NCBI GenBank assembly: GCA_019096065.1
Contig: JAGUCH010000002.1
Location: 12,536,501 to 12,600,500 of the forward strand
Reading direction: 5' to 3'
DNA length: 64,000 nt
Source: Paracyclopina nana
Taxonomy: Eukaryota; Arthropoda; Copepoda; Cyclopoida; Cyclopettidae
Made by a program: the position numbers and the translations under genes. The notes below the pieces were generated by a model. It saw nothing but the letters and a program-made list of their open reading frames with translations, did no database searches and was not told the DNA's origin. Of the stretch, positions 12,401-24,645 are shown piece by piece. The first letter of the stretch is position 1. The number at the start of each line of letters is the position of its first letter.

Positions 12401-14913
12401 GCTTCACTGTCCTTACTTTTCAAATTAAATCTGTGCTTCTGAATTTCAGTAAACTTAAATGCTTTTGGGATTCCACCACCATATTTTCCAAGAAAAAAGT
12501 CAGACATCATTGAGTGAAAGTAAGTGTTATCATTTTTGGTCTTAAAGTATCTATCTCTTGCAGCATCCCTGAACTGCCTGTGATACCAATTGATTACACT
12601 CACTCCATCAGCTTCACTGTCAGATAAATAGCCAGGCAGATCACTCCTCACCCTGGAAAATATTAACTAACTCATAATTAACACAATATTTTTAGTTTAC
12701 CTAGTCCAAAGCAGAGGAGGTATTCTTCTAACAGGGGGCAAATGGTACTGATAAATATCATCCAATACTTTGTCATCAAGGGATATTAAGTCTTCTAGTT
12801 CAGTCTCAGAGACCCCACTTTTAGCTGCTGTCACATATGCCAAAGCATGAGAAACCAGGAGCCATCCATGTTTTGTTTCAACCTTTTCAAAGAGCAGAAA
12901 TATACTGTCCATGACACTATGAGCCAAATAAGTGTCCTGAGGCTTAGAATAACTCTTCCATCTGCAGATTTCTGCAAAGACCAGCTTACAAAATATAGGC
13001 AATGAGCATTCTGCTACTGCATTGGCTACCACTCTCCATTGGAAGTTATTTAGATCTCTGCCTGCAGACTCCATCCAAAGCTTGATAACAGTCCATGCAA
13101 GTTCCTCTCCAAGAGCCTTTACTTCTAGAAAATTCTCCTTATTATCAATCATTTTTGTTAATAGCTCATAATCTTGACATAGTGCTTGATTATTGCCTTC
13201 TTTTGTGCAAGAAACTATAATCTTGCAATGCTTTGGTAATTTAGTTGGAAGCCATGACATTTTGTTTCCTTCTTGGGACCCAATGAGTTGATCCACAGAG
13301 TCAAGGCAAATGAGCAAAGGCTGCTCAGAAGTGGCATTGTTTAAAAGCTCTTTCATGTGAGCTGTCAGTGGTACCAAGTCATCAGGAATGTCTTCAAATG
13401 GCAACATAAAAGTGTATGACAGTTGCTGACAGATTGAGGTCAACAATGGAGCCAAGGAGCTTGAGTCAGGTGTTGTACCAAGATATCTTACTATCAATAA
13501 TGGCTTAGCTGGACTAAGCCATTCATTGACACTTTTGGAAGCAGTCATAGATAACATAGCAGTTTTGCCTGATCCACCTGCACCATAAAGCACAAATGGC
13601 TTATTTGAGTCTCCAACTATGTAATTTCTTAATTGCTCCAGCTCTTCAACCCTGCCATAAAACACTTTGACTGAATTAATGCATGCATGCAAGTGCTGAA
13701 GAATTTCAGTAACAATTTTTCCCTGTGCTGAAGTATCTTCTTTTCGCATTGCTCTGTCAACAAGCTTCAAGACATTTTTATAAAAGTGGTTTATGAAATC
13801 ATTCAAATATTCTTCATGAGTTTCTGGTGCAAGGCCTTCCCTTCCAATCCATTCTACATTATAGCGCTTATAGATTCCATTATTTTCTTTCATTTTTTGT
13901 GGCAGGAGTTCATCTCTAGGAAGTTAAAAAAATAGAGTGTCATTTCATAATATCAATTTAAATCTTACCTGTAATGTGCTAATAGTTTAACTGCTTCTTG
14001 GTCAACTTTTCTATCTTGAATGTCAATGAATGCTGAGGCTCTTTTCAAATTTTGCAAATTAATATTATTGATAATTCGAGTGTAAATGATAACATGATCT
14101 TTGACATTTTCAACACTGAGACATCCATTTATGACTTCCCTCTCAGTTACTGCCATGTGGTAATTGTGCATTTCCTCAAAGCTCATTTTTCCATTGACAT
14201 AAAGAGTATGGGAAGCTTTTCTCAGCATCATCTGCATCTTGGCCAATGTACCCCACCAAATTCCTGAATCTTGTGCTTGTAGCTTAGGAACTCTTTTATT
14301 CAAGAAATGGATCAGATAAGTGTCAATTGGCTGTACAATTGAAACTGGAGGGACAGCATTGTAATCTGGCCTGTACCATTTGTCCAAGAGGCTCACATCA
14401 TTACCCATTGTTACAAGGACTTCTGTTAATTTTGCTAGCTCAGAGCTGATAACATAGGTAGGAATGGGTCTGTAGCCATACTTTTGCCCTCCAAAATAAA
14501 TAAAGTTGGGACCCATTGATAACCTTTGGCAGTTCTTTAGCTCAGTCATGCATAGCTCAGTAGTTTGGTGTTCATTAGTCATTTCATCGCGCACACCCCA
14601 CCTCATGTCAACCACCTAAAGTAAATTGGGATTCATCAAAAAGTAACAACATACTTGTTTTCCTTGCCTTATGTGCTTTTTCATTTGCAAATAAGTAACA
14701 ACTGTGATTAGTTTTACTTACTTGAAATTCCAAGCCATGCTTTTCTCGGCAATACTCTTTGATTTTAGGGTACACATACTCCATGAGAGTGTTTCGCTCC
14801 ATGAGCATGTCTGTAAAAGTCGAACTTGTAAAAATCCTCACAATTTTGGAGCTAACAGGCGGTAGATCTGTTAAGCATCCTGCAAATATTCTGTCAACTG
14901 TTTTTTCATCCAT
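9495..14913 (-). CDS. NACHT and WD40 repeat protein (NWD1/NWD2-like)
   Basis: Nine exons on the minus strand: 14913-14722, 14615-13969, 13915-12701, 12652-12341, 12288-11821, 11768-10907, 10852-10430, 10378-10058, 10001-9495; all junctions keep frame, total 1648 aa. The N-terminus has the conserved IVRIFTSSTFTDMLMERN and FQVVDMRWGVRDE motifs shared by NWD1/NWD2, NPHP3 and TEP1-type proteins. A NACHT P-loop, GAGGSGKT, lies at residues 391-398, with a Walker B-like PLLICLDSVDQL further on. The C-terminal half (about 750-1648) is made of degenerate WD40 blades (for example SSIDRTVKVWNINY). Length is close to vertebrate NWD1/2. The family is a STAND-type signalling ATPase; vertebrate NWD1 is reported to affect steroid-receptor signalling, but function here is unknown. 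It is transcribed toward the seven-helix gene; stop codons are 64 bp apart. Confidence 0.93.
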
Positions 14914-15216
14914 GTTGATGGCTTTAGATCAAGTCATGGACTGCATTGAACTGCTTTCTGTGGGGCCCCTTATACTTATTGACAAAACTAGGGTTTGTTT
15001 TAGTAAGGGCATGGTGACATGACTAGCAAGTTAGCACGTTATGGGGTAGGTTTCGGAAACAATCTCATGATTTTCCCCAAGAAATAGATTATTGATTTGC
15101 ATAAAAAATCATGAAAAAACTCTATCAATACATGATTTATGTAAGTTTATTTCTTGACATAACTTAATTTTTTGTATAAAAGGCATACAGTTTTTGCTCA
15201 TTTTTGTTTCACTTTG

Positions 15217-17067
15217 CTATCTAAGTTGCTCCTTTTTGCTGGCCCCATGTTTGCACACATCTTTTCCCTTGATCATGACTTCAGTGAGGGCATAAAACTC
15301 TACCATTGAATAAACCAGCAATACCAATGGTGCCATTAGAAGATGAAACAAGTTCCTAAGCCAAGAAATATGTTCGATGGTTTTCGGCTGAGTAAGCCTA
15401 GTGTTAACTTGGTCCATGAGGAAAATAGCCAAGAATATAAGATATTGTAAAGCTACAGAGGCCCACAAGTAAATATCAATATACTCTGGAGTATCTTTGT
15501 CATGAACCAAAGACAAAGAAAGTGTAAGAGCAACCGAGTACAATGCAGAACAGCATAGTATAACTCCTAAATCATAAAGCAATTATATGACATTCAATAC
15601 TTTTATGCACTGCATTTACCATAGTATAAGATAAACACAATTCCCCAAATGACAGCAACAAGGGGAGGAATTTTTGGACTTTTAATAGCAAAGTAATGGA
15701 AAACTTCTGCTGCTCCAATGGTCCATCTACGGGCTTGCCTTGCCCATTCTACTAGCTCTTCCTCAACAACTCTTCCACTTGTTGGTCCTGATATGAGAGG
15801 AACCTAATTGACCAAGTTGTTGATTAGAGAGGACACACATTTGAAATTAAGTATTTACAGGGACCAGGACAATTTTTAGCCTTTGTTGGGCCATGCCCAT
15901 CCATCTGATGAGGGTAATTATGTCGTCCATTTGGTAAGCAGGGTGGATAAAATCTCCAGAAACACACAAGCTTGCAGTAAAAGAAAATATGGACATGGTG
16001 TTGATGTTCATTGGAATGAGAGCTCCCATCATTAGAAAGGCCCTTAGTAAGCCTGTCACCCTGGTGAAGAAGCTGGCCTCGTCCAAGTTCCAATTGTAAA
16101 ACAAAGGAGCTTGAAATACGCTTATATTTGCCTGTTTCTTCATTTTTGCTTGCAAAAACTTATAAGTTAATGCTTCTATGTATTGGGGATGAAACTTGGA
16201 ATCTGCATCACATGTTGTGATAATGATGTCATCAGGATTTAAATCTATGATTTGCCTCTTCATGTGTCCTAAAGCTGTTCTTATTCCACAATTTGCGTTT
16301 GAGCACTTTCCAGCAATTTCACCCTCCATGCCATGAGGATGAATTGTGAATAGGAAGTCCTTCATTGTGGATCAATTTGTGAAACAGAATTTATTTTTTG
16401 GCTTAAAACGCTACCTACCTTGAATGAGGTGCCAAATGAATCACACAATTTTGACTGTTTTGACACCTTATCAGGAGTTCTTTCTTCAAAACTGACTACC
16501 ATGGTAATTTCGGAGGCCAATGTTTGCCTGGCAATTGTATCTAAAGTAGAAATTATCAGATCAAGTGGCTGAAAAGAAGGCATAGCTGAAATTATTTTTC
16601 AAGTCCACAAATGAAGCTTTTACTTCTTTGTAGCATGAAATCACAACCAAGTGACTCACTGCACTCCAATCTAAGTTTTTATTCTTCATTTTGGCCACAA
16701 AATCTGTCTCTTTCTGTTTGACAAGCTTATGTAGAGTTTTAAAGGCCAGTAAGGAAACCCCAATCCAAAAAATTTGAAACAATCCTTGAATGGACACTAG
16801 TGCCCATATGGAGTATAACTTCGTTTCAAAGCAATATGGGAGCCAAAATGGTAGAGGCACAATGATAAAAAGCAGCAAATTGAAAATCAAGTTCCACCTG
16901 AGCCTTTGTCTGCTCGTCTTCAAACTATTAGGCCGTCCTTGCTCAATGTCCCCGCCCTGTTTTAGGTTGGCTGGATAGCTTGAGTAAGGACTAGTACTGT
17001 GGTCATAGGCTAGCCTGCCTTTTGAGTAAACAACACAGTAGGGCCCAGAACTTTGCTGTCTTTGCAT
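15217..17067 (-). CDS. Multi-pass family-2 glycosyltransferase (D..D..QxxRW type)
   Basis: Five exons: 17067-16624, 16568-16419, 16359-15859, 15803-15620, 15566-15217; 542 aa. Two N-terminal membrane helices precede a cytosolic GT2 domain with CDADSKF (DxD at 249-251), an acceptor-region acidic pair MDDI (342-345) and RQARRW, which fits QxxRW (Q388 to W392). Four or more helices follow. This motif order is that of processive membrane synthases (chitin, hyaluronan, cellulose and related). It is much shorter than arthropod chitin synthases and lacks their typical QRRRW context, so it is not an ordinary chitin synthase. Substrate and product are unknown. The start is the first ATG of the open frame, followed by a Gln/Ser-rich cytosolic tail. 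It lies tandem to, and about 300 bp upstream of, the NACHT-WD40 gene. Confidence 0.88.
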
Positions 17068-19372
17068 ATTTACTATTTACTACTACTGCTATAAGATTGT
17101 ATTGTTAGTTTTTTATCTGCTCAGTAATCAAATCAGCTTGTACCCCACCAAACAAATGATGTATTTTTTAATTTTTTTGTTCTAATTCCCCATTAACTAA
17201 CTGTATTGTTTGTCTTGAAGGTTGCTTCATTAAAACTATCTTTTTTCCCAACCAAACTAAAAGTATTTTTTTGCCTAACTTTTTTCTTTTACTTTTGTTT
17301 AGTGGGGTAAGAGTTACAGAGTATTTTTCTTCGTATATTTGTAAAAGTCATTTTGATTTATGTGCAATCATCAGTTGCATTGCAGTTTGTCACATGTTGA
17401 ATTAAACATAAAGCTCGATTGCGCTTATCATATTTTTCTTGAACAACAACTCTTCAATAAATGAAAGTATTTCTCTGAGTGCTGATCTAGATTAGTTTTT
17501 TGCACCCTTCTGTAAAATTTAAGGCCTCTATTGGCTGGGTAATCATAACTTTGTGTCAATTCATCACCTTTTTGTAACTTCTTTAATTACTACTTATTCA
17601 TCATGTCAAGCGATTTCGCATCGCCAAGATAGTGGATGTGCGATTTTGTGGTTCGAAAAAACCCAGCCTGCGCTCAGCATTTATCTAATTTTCCATTTTT
17701 TGCAAATATTTGTCTGTAACCGATTCTACTACAATCAGAGAAATATATTTTGAACTTTTCATCAATTTATTGCTCTGAAAAACCACTGCTTGTACAACTC
17801 TTAGTCAGAGCTCTTGAATAGTTATCTGGAGGGCCTCAATCGACTCCTGCTCATACATTTGTTAAATTCAATTTTTCTAAGAATATTGCACCAAGATCAC
17901 GCCAAAAATCTCATTGCCCTGATATCTTGCCCATCTTGATCTTGCCCATTACAAAAGTTACTCGACAGTCTGTTCATTCGATTTCGCAAATTAAGTGATT
18001 TCCGATATGACAAGTGCTTATCATGATCATTCAGAGTAGCTAGCCAAGCTTATTGTAGTCAGGAGGGCATTTATAATCTTCTTTCGCTTAATTGTGACAG
18101 GTGGAACTTTCTTCATGTACCTAAGTAATTCGTTGCGAGCAATTTTAAGCAATCGAAAACTAGTCTTTGAGAGCTCCTAGTTATGCTCAATTAGGTTGCA
18201 TCCATCTGTCTCAAAGTTGGTAATTCTCTTAATGGTGCTACAACGAGCATGAAAATTGCCATCTACTCTTATAAAACTCTGAAAGTTTAGCAAATCGTTG
18301 GTCATTACACATCTTCAGGCCCCCAAATGAAGATAATGATGATAGTTATTGGTCTTCTTGGCAGCCTAAACAGCTACTACCTTGCTCATCAGTCTCCCAC
18401 TTTGTGTTATTTTCAGTGAAAAAATACTTGAGTTATAAAATACTGCATGATAAATTACCTTGTGTCTCTTGAGGACTCAGTTTTGTTACATGATAGCTTT
18501 TAAGGTTGGCCGAACCAACTTGAACAACTAAAGACTTGATAGATAGATCATATTTTTGGATTTTTTTTGTAAATAAGTGAATCTGATGCTTATTGTAGCC
18601 TTGGTGCTATTCTTTTTTGCTATTATAGTCTTACTTGATAGCCTAGATGAGGGAGAGAGAAAGCGGGCTCATGAATCTCTGTTACCTTTTGTAAAATTGG
18701 TAGAAAAGCCTCGATGGTTAACTGATGCGTTCTAGGCAATTTTCTCTCCATTTTGTCGGCTTGATTGTTTAGCCGAATGTGAAATGACCAATCCGTCACA
18801 AGCTTGAGAGCAAAAATAAGCTTCTTCTTAGAAATAACCGAAAACGTCAGCCAAAAGCACCAAACTACACCGAATGTCAAAGGTAGTAGAATTTGTGAAT
18901 TACTTTCGATACTGTCAAGATGGATCGAACTTGGTGCAACAGAGCGCATCGTACAACATGCTACTAGCAAAGCACACCTAGTTCTACTGAATTTTTAGAG
19001 TTTTTTCCTTGTGAAAAATTGTATTCGCGATGCTTGAAGTAACTGAATTTGCCTTGGGAATACCTTGGGAAAAGAATGGGATGTCGTTTCAACACTTACA
19101 AGGCAAGACATAAGTTACCAAGCCAGACTTACCAAGGCTTACCAAGCTTGACAAGCAAGGCATGACCGACCTAGCAAGACTTGATTCAATGGTGGCCAAT
19201 GAATTTGATACAATTTTACTTTACTCATGTATATGGAAACTAAAATAAAGTCAAATAAAAAACTGTTCATTTTTGTTTTACTTGACTCATCATTTATTAG
19301 CTCGGTTGCCAAAAAAAAGGATTTCATTTTGTTTGCTCTAAGTAGCTCCAGTTAAAGTGCGTAATGACCGTA
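17068..19372. other. AT-rich intergenic region with one doubtful coding exon
   Basis: No secure gene. It includes the upstream region of the glycosyltransferase and a minus-strand open frame at 18623-18949 (listed separately). I see no repeats with clear ends and no RNA gene here. Confidence 0.4.
18623..18949 (-). CDS. Possible exon of a membrane protein (unrecognised)
   Basis: From ATG 18949 the minus strand reads 108 codons, with one hydrophobic helix (LPLTFGVVWCFWLTFSVI) followed by a basic, amphipathic stretch. A splice-donor-like sequence (CAAAAG|GTAACA, near 18687) lies inside it, so the coding part may end there. Downstream minus-strand sequence around 18465-18540 offers another short open block with acceptor and donor. 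The layout is reminiscent of fast-evolving invertebrate chemoreceptor fragments, but no diagnostic motif is seen. It may also be chance. Confidence 0.25.
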   Translation of the reverse strand: MRSVAPSSIHLDSIESNSQILLPLTFGVVWCFWLTFSVISKKKLIFALKLVTDWSFHIRLNNQADKMERKLPRTHQLTIEAFLPILQKVTEIHEPAFSLPHLGYQVRL

Positions 19373-20074
19373 GTTCCAGGGAATGTACTGTTCAAATCCG
19401 TATCCGCAAAAATCCGTGCCGTTATATTCCGTTTCGTTATATTCCGTTCCGTTAAATTCCGTTCCGTAAAAATCCGTCTTTTTCTTTAGAAGGTTTGTTG
19501 AGTTCAATTCTGAAAGTTGCTACAGTGATTGCGCATCAGCTATCATCAAAAGATGCGAGCGCAACAGCATAACTCTTTTATTGTCATGCTACCGGACTCG
19601 GAAAATTAAAGTGATACCATTATTGATCAGCAAGCAAGACATGATGCTGGAATTGCTCATTCTGCTCGTAATGCTCTTTTCTACCTTTGGTGTGTTTTGG
19701 GCTCAACCAGTCAGTGATGCAGAAAACAGTGATGAAGATGAAGAATATATGGTAGTAAACCACAAATTTGTTGTGAAAAAGGAAGAATTCAAAACTGGAA
19801 AAAAGGCTGGACAAACAAGATGGCTGGTCTCTTTATAGGCTCCCCCATACACTTTCAGCAGAAACAAGGATTGTTTCTAGTAAAAAATATTATTTCTACT
19901 AAAAGACAACTTTGATTAAAATATAGTGAATGGTTTTAACTGAGATTATTTTTACGGATTTTTACGGAACGGATTTTTACGGAACGGAATATAACGGAAT
20001 GGAATATAACGGAACGGAATAAAACGGCACGGATTTTTGCGGACACGGATTTCAACAGATATACCGTTCCAGGG
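19373..20074. mobile_element. 684-bp foldback/Mutator-like element with tandem-repeat TIRs and 9-bp TSD
   Basis: A 9-bp direct repeat GTTCCAGGG flanks the element (19373-19381 and 20066-20074). The element (19382-20065) has inverted ends of about 95-100 bp built from short repeats of the type ATTCCGTTCCGTTAT and AAAAATCCGT; the left arm reads TTCAAATCCGTATCCGC, and the right arm is its inverted copy with small differences. The central 470 bp is unique and contains a small secreted-peptide ORF. A 9-bp duplication with long, internally repetitive TIRs is the pattern of Foldback and Mutator-like DNA transposons; no transposase is present, so it is non-autonomous. Confidence 0.75.
19641..19838 (+). 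CDS. Small secreted-peptide ORF inside the foldback element
   Basis: ATG 19641 to TAG 19838, 65 aa. A strong signal peptide (about residues 1-21, leucine-rich, ending in VFWA) is followed by an acidic segment (DAENSDEDEE) and a short basic C-terminus (KKEEFKTGKKAGQTRW). No cysteines and no recognised family. It is the only open frame of note between the inverted repeats, so it may be captured host sequence or part of the element. It could also be a first exon, since its 3' end is not far from the right arm. Expression is unproven. Confidence 0.4.
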   Translation: MMLELLILLVMLFSTFGVFWAQPVSDAENSDEDEEYMVVNHKFVVKKEEFKTGKKAGQTRWLVSL

Positions 20075-21204
20075 TTTCGTAGTACCAAGCAGGATAAGTT
20101 CTGGAAGTACAAGGCACGATCCGTTGTTTCAAACCCAAGAGAAATGAGAGAAGGTTGAGAGCTCGTCTCAAGCTAACTTTGCGTTTATCCATATATGGCT
20201 ACATTTAGAGTTGCGTGGCATATAAGTAAGGAATAGCTTAGAGTTAATTCAAAATTCAATGCCACTCGAAGTTTTGTGCGTCAGTAGTTCCACCTTTACT
20301 ATAATAAGAATCAATGTTTAGATGAACTAGATGGAATTGAAGTTTTCAGCAACTTTTCTTTTTCATACAACTTTCAAGATGGAACAGGTTTGGAGACTAA
20401 TCCACTAGGGATTTACCTTAAGCAATATTTGATGAGCTCAGCGTATTGCAACCACTAAAATAAAGATTTGTTCCATTTTCCAATTGCAAAGCAGAGCTCA
20501 GATTTGTGACCCACCAAACATCAAAGTCGCCTTAAAGTTTCACGTTTCAGATTTTGGTACTTTTGTTGCTTTTCTAATTCCGTGCTTTGCCTCTAGACCG
20601 CAAAAGATCCTCTCTGTATTCTCATTATTTCTAGCTGCAATATTACACTGGAAATGCACCTTCAAAACTTGTCCAATCTATTTTAACTCAATTCTAGTAA
20701 TTAAGACACAACTAGGTAATATTCCATTGCTTGTCAGTTTCAAGCACTCCAAAGGAATTTACTTCAAATTAAAAAAATCATTGCTTTTAAAAATTGACTT
20801 GCTGGACTTGAAGTTTTCAAAGATTCCTTCTCATGAAAAAAGCTTTAATAAGCTGGATGTTTGCTTAATTTACGCCACTTGTCAGTAGCCCAACAAGGAG
20901 ACGTAACTTGACCGGGCTAGTATGTGTTAACAGAAGTTAGGCCATAATTTGGAATACATCAGTTGTCCGCAAAATGACTTAAACATAGAATATCTCCTAA
21001 AATACTAATAAATGTATTTAAATGCCAATTTGATGTCATTAAGTTTTTTTCTATAATAACACATATTATAGTTATTGATGGGGGCCAAAAATAATGTCCA
21101 GATTTGTTGTAGAAGTCGTCCGCTGATGATATGGTGCAATATTGTGTCCAATTTGATATATGCTATTACATACTAAATAGTACATTATGCCCGCAACACC
21201 AGGT
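20075..21204. other. Intergenic region downstream of synaptotagmin 4
   Basis: No supported gene. A plus-strand open frame 20484-20888 has no early ATG and runs into the short MITE copy at 20886-20919, so I treat it as chance. Confidence 0.4.
20886..20919. mobile_element. 34-bp internally deleted copy of the TAGCCC MITE family
   Basis: Begins TAGCCC and ends GGGCTA. The interior carries GGAGACGTAACTTGA, whose reverse complement TCAAGTTACGTCTCC is found inside copy A at about 6779-6793. This looks like a deletion derivative in opposite orientation. Confidence 0.45.
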
Positions 21205-24200
21205 CTATTCGCAAAGTTTGTGCCATTCTGCAATTTGTCTTCTGGGCGATGTCAAAACTTCATTCCAGTGATGTAGAGCAGTGCCTTCACATTTATCTCC
21301 ACCAAGTACCAGCCTTCCAATAACCTAAAAAAAGACATTACACAAAAGTGATCTAATGTTACACGAGAAAAAATTGGGACCACTAAAAGCTTTCCTAAGA
21401 CCTTGGTGAAACTACTTTTTGCTTTTCCGAGAAGAGCCAACTTTTCTATATCGATTAGGCTTTTAATCAACCTAGATCACATCCATTTTCCAATAATTAC
21501 TCCCTGGGCTCAGCATCACTCATGAATTATTAACGCGTTACGTAACACCCGACCCACCTCGTTTTTAGTGACTCGGTCCCAATCCAAGAGCATGAACTCG
21601 AGGCTGATGTTTTTCAAACCCTCTTCCAAGTGAGGCAATTCAAAGACAAAAGACTCATTAAATACTGGATTCAAAGTCCGTTTCTTCACGTGCGTTTTCT
21701 TCTTCGCAATCCTTTGATCATTGTAGAGCAAGTAAATCTTCACATAGGGGTCTAAAAATAGAATTTAAATGAGGCATGCGCTTCACTTTTCGCTCTGAAT
21801 CTGTGATCTATTCAAAAATAGTCAGCCAACCTAGGTGGCAGCACTAGCAACTGCTATGAGGGCGGGCCGCGCCAATCAGCGCTGGCTGGTCGTGAATTGG
21901 CTGAATTGGCGCTATAGCAACGCCCTCTATAACATTTCCTTTTATTATCGATGTACCTGACAGTCCTGTGATGTCCATTTTGGGAAGATTTCTGGCTTTG
22001 AGGACCACAACAGTAATCCGATTTGCTGCTGGTTGGTAGCATAAAGAAACCAAAATCTCTCCTCTGCCTTGACTTTTTAGCTGGAAAGAGGCATGAATAA
22101 TGAATCTGCAGTGCTCCTGCGAGAGCACTTAGAAAGGAAGCAATCCTATTACAAAGCAGCATTTGTGGCCTTTAAAAATACATGAGGCAGCATATGGACG
22201 AATCATTTATGATAGTGCCTGCAATCACTATATAAACGCGGCCAAAAGTTGCGCGCCTAAGATTGAATAACTTGGTTTGTTTACCTTGAAACTTCTCGGA
22301 GTGATCTCCCTCGAGATGGGAAGGGGATTATTGTCACTATTGGCCAAATCCAGTGGCTCCAAATCCAGCATCACTTCTCCAATAACGTCATCCCTGGAAT
22401 ATCTGTCAAAGCTCAGCACAACAAAGTGAAGAGTCAGTGCCTGCGGAGGAAAGAGAACAGTTTTGTAGTGTGGTAAACAGCTTTCTCGAGATCAAGCTAT
22501 AGTCAGTGTTTTTCTCGGCGATTTTGTTTGGTGATCTCCGCTTGCACTAGCTGCTAATGGATATTTGAGCAAAGGATGATGAAGATGCTTACTGGCAGCT
22601 GGTTAAAGTGGATGCCATAAAAAGTGAAGTCCTCGTCATAGACAGGATTCAAGGTTCTTCTCATCACTCTGGTCTTGACTTTGTGCTGCTTCTCTGGCAA
22701 CAATTGCAGCTTCACATAGGGATCACTGAAAAAGCGAGATGAATTAATGCTCATGTCTTCCTGCATGCTAAGCTGGATCAAGAAATGTACCTAGATTTGG
22801 CTGCTGAGTCCTTCGCAGGCAAGTTTTCGCACCGGTTCACGGTGACAACGAGCGCATTTTTGTCAAAGCTATACCGAATTGTGCAATGGAGACTGCCCAA
22901 GACTTGGTTGGAATCTTCAATGTGACTGGTCGATGAGGATCTTCTCAGAATGGTGCCAGTGATTTCTCCATGGTCTGTGTAGTCAACGCTGGGATCAGTC
23001 TACAAGTGCAGAAAAAGGAGATTAAAAATTGATGAACCGTCTGTTCATGTCACTGGGAGACAGACGTGTGATGTAGCTAATGAATTGATCATGCAAGCTG
23101 ATCTCACCTTTGCCTAGTTTTAAATTGACGTGGTTAAGCAGATCTTATCAGCATCAGTATAGATTGGCCAACAAATGGTTTGCTCCATCGATAAAACTCA
23201 TGCCTAAGCTCCGATGAGCTTGTAATGCTTACTCCTATATTTGCAAATCTTGCTTCTAGCTAGGAAAGGAGAATTGCTTTCACCTCGCACGGCTGTCAGT
23301 TTTGGTAAGCCTTCGGTACACAATGCCTTGCATGCGTTAGCAACACCAATATTTGTTAAGTGCCATAATTTGATTAGGAGGACTAATGAGTCTGCAACCC
23401 ACAAGAGGTCCGTAATGGCCAGAGCTTATGTACTTTAACTAGTTGATAATCACCTAATGTACTTTCATACACGCTGAACTAGCTTATGATTATTTTTCAT
23501 TCATCTTCCCAATGCTTCACAAAATGTCATGGCGGCTGGTGCTTTTGTACCTTGCAGATAATAAAGGCTACCCAAATAATCTGATTATCATCTTTGCAGT
23601 GTTGCCAATTGCATTATTGGCTCAAAGGGATGCATGCACGCCTGCCAGTTCCAGTTGATGGAGTCGAGTGAAATTTTAGTGGAAACTAATTTTCAGCTAG
23701 TGAGCTGTGCATGTCAGTATGTTTGTAGCCTTATCACTAGGTCAATACACTTGATGCCTGTCATCCTCCGCCTGCTACTTGACTTACTTGTGCCAACAGA
23801 GGTTTCCGTTGAGAATATTCCTCAGTGACAATTGTTGTTGCATTATTAGGACCATGTCCCATGCCGGGGGGACTCTTGTGCCCTGTTGGACTAGGACTCT
23901 TTTTCAAATAGTGTCCCTTGGTGGGATTGGACACAGGCGCAGGATTGCGAGGCTTGCACACACGATCCTTTGGGAGGCAGAATGCCATTAGAGTAACTTT
24001 TGATAACTAGGTTGATGCAAGATTTGTTCAGGGAGGAGCAAGCACAAAAAGCTTGACAGAGCTGACTCAAAAGTTTGCCGCGTGAGACAAATTATTGGCC
24101 TTTCCAGACAGTTAAATGTCAGCTCTGCTGCTTCAAAAATTAAGCAGCCTAAAAATTATGTATACATGACAAAGCATGTTAAAAAAGCTTCAATTTGATG

Positions 24201-24645
24201 GGAGGACACAATAAAGTTTTCAACATACATCTTTTCACACTTATAATTACCTTGAAGTAGTTTTTCTTGATTCCAAAAGCATGTTGCTTCTTCTTGTTAT
24301 TTTTGTTCTTGAGGCAATAGCACATGCAAATCAATAAGGCCAGCACACTGATGGCCCCAAGGATTGACAAAGCAATTACCACTGTCCATGATACTGAAAG
24401 AAAGTAATGCTTTCTTAGCCAAACTTCTTTGCTGATCCAATGATTACAAAATGCTTTTGGTTGGCCTACGAGTTTTCAAAGTGGAATTGATGGGCTCTAT
24501 TTTTAAATTTACCTAGTCTCAGTTGCTCCACATCCAAGTTAGCAGCTTGTTGCCACACTGGGTCATGTGCTGAGTCAGCTGCCGAGTCAGCTGCTGACCT
24601 TTTGGCCAGCAGCCCCTCATCAAGCATCAGCTCCTCTTTGGTCAT
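21205..24645 (-). CDS. Syt4: Synaptotagmin 4 (Syt4/Syt11 type)
   Basis: Nine exons: 24645-24513, 24393-24251, 24006-23788, 22999-22791, 22725-22593, 22440-22285, 22080-21957, 21751-21558, 21324-21205; 476 aa, close to the fly protein. A short lumenal N-terminus is followed by one membrane helix (about 46-68) with a Cys/Lys-rich juxtamembrane stretch, a linker, C2A (about 199-325) and C2B (about 335-460), ending in the conserved [20 protein letters not shown]. In C2A the third calcium-binding Asp is Ser289 ([12 protein letters not shown]), the hallmark Asp-to-Ser change of the Syt4/Syt11 subfamily. C2B has [19 protein letters not shown]. Syt4 resides on dense-core or postsynaptic vesicles and controls regulated secretion. 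The intron 23000-23787 (788 nt) is the longest; exon 3 acceptor (24007) is the least certain junction. Confidence 0.94.

Noticed and set aside
20484..20888. 134-codon plus-strand open frame
   Set aside because: No ATG near its start, no motifs, low-complexity hydrophobic/Lys composition, and it runs into a MITE copy.
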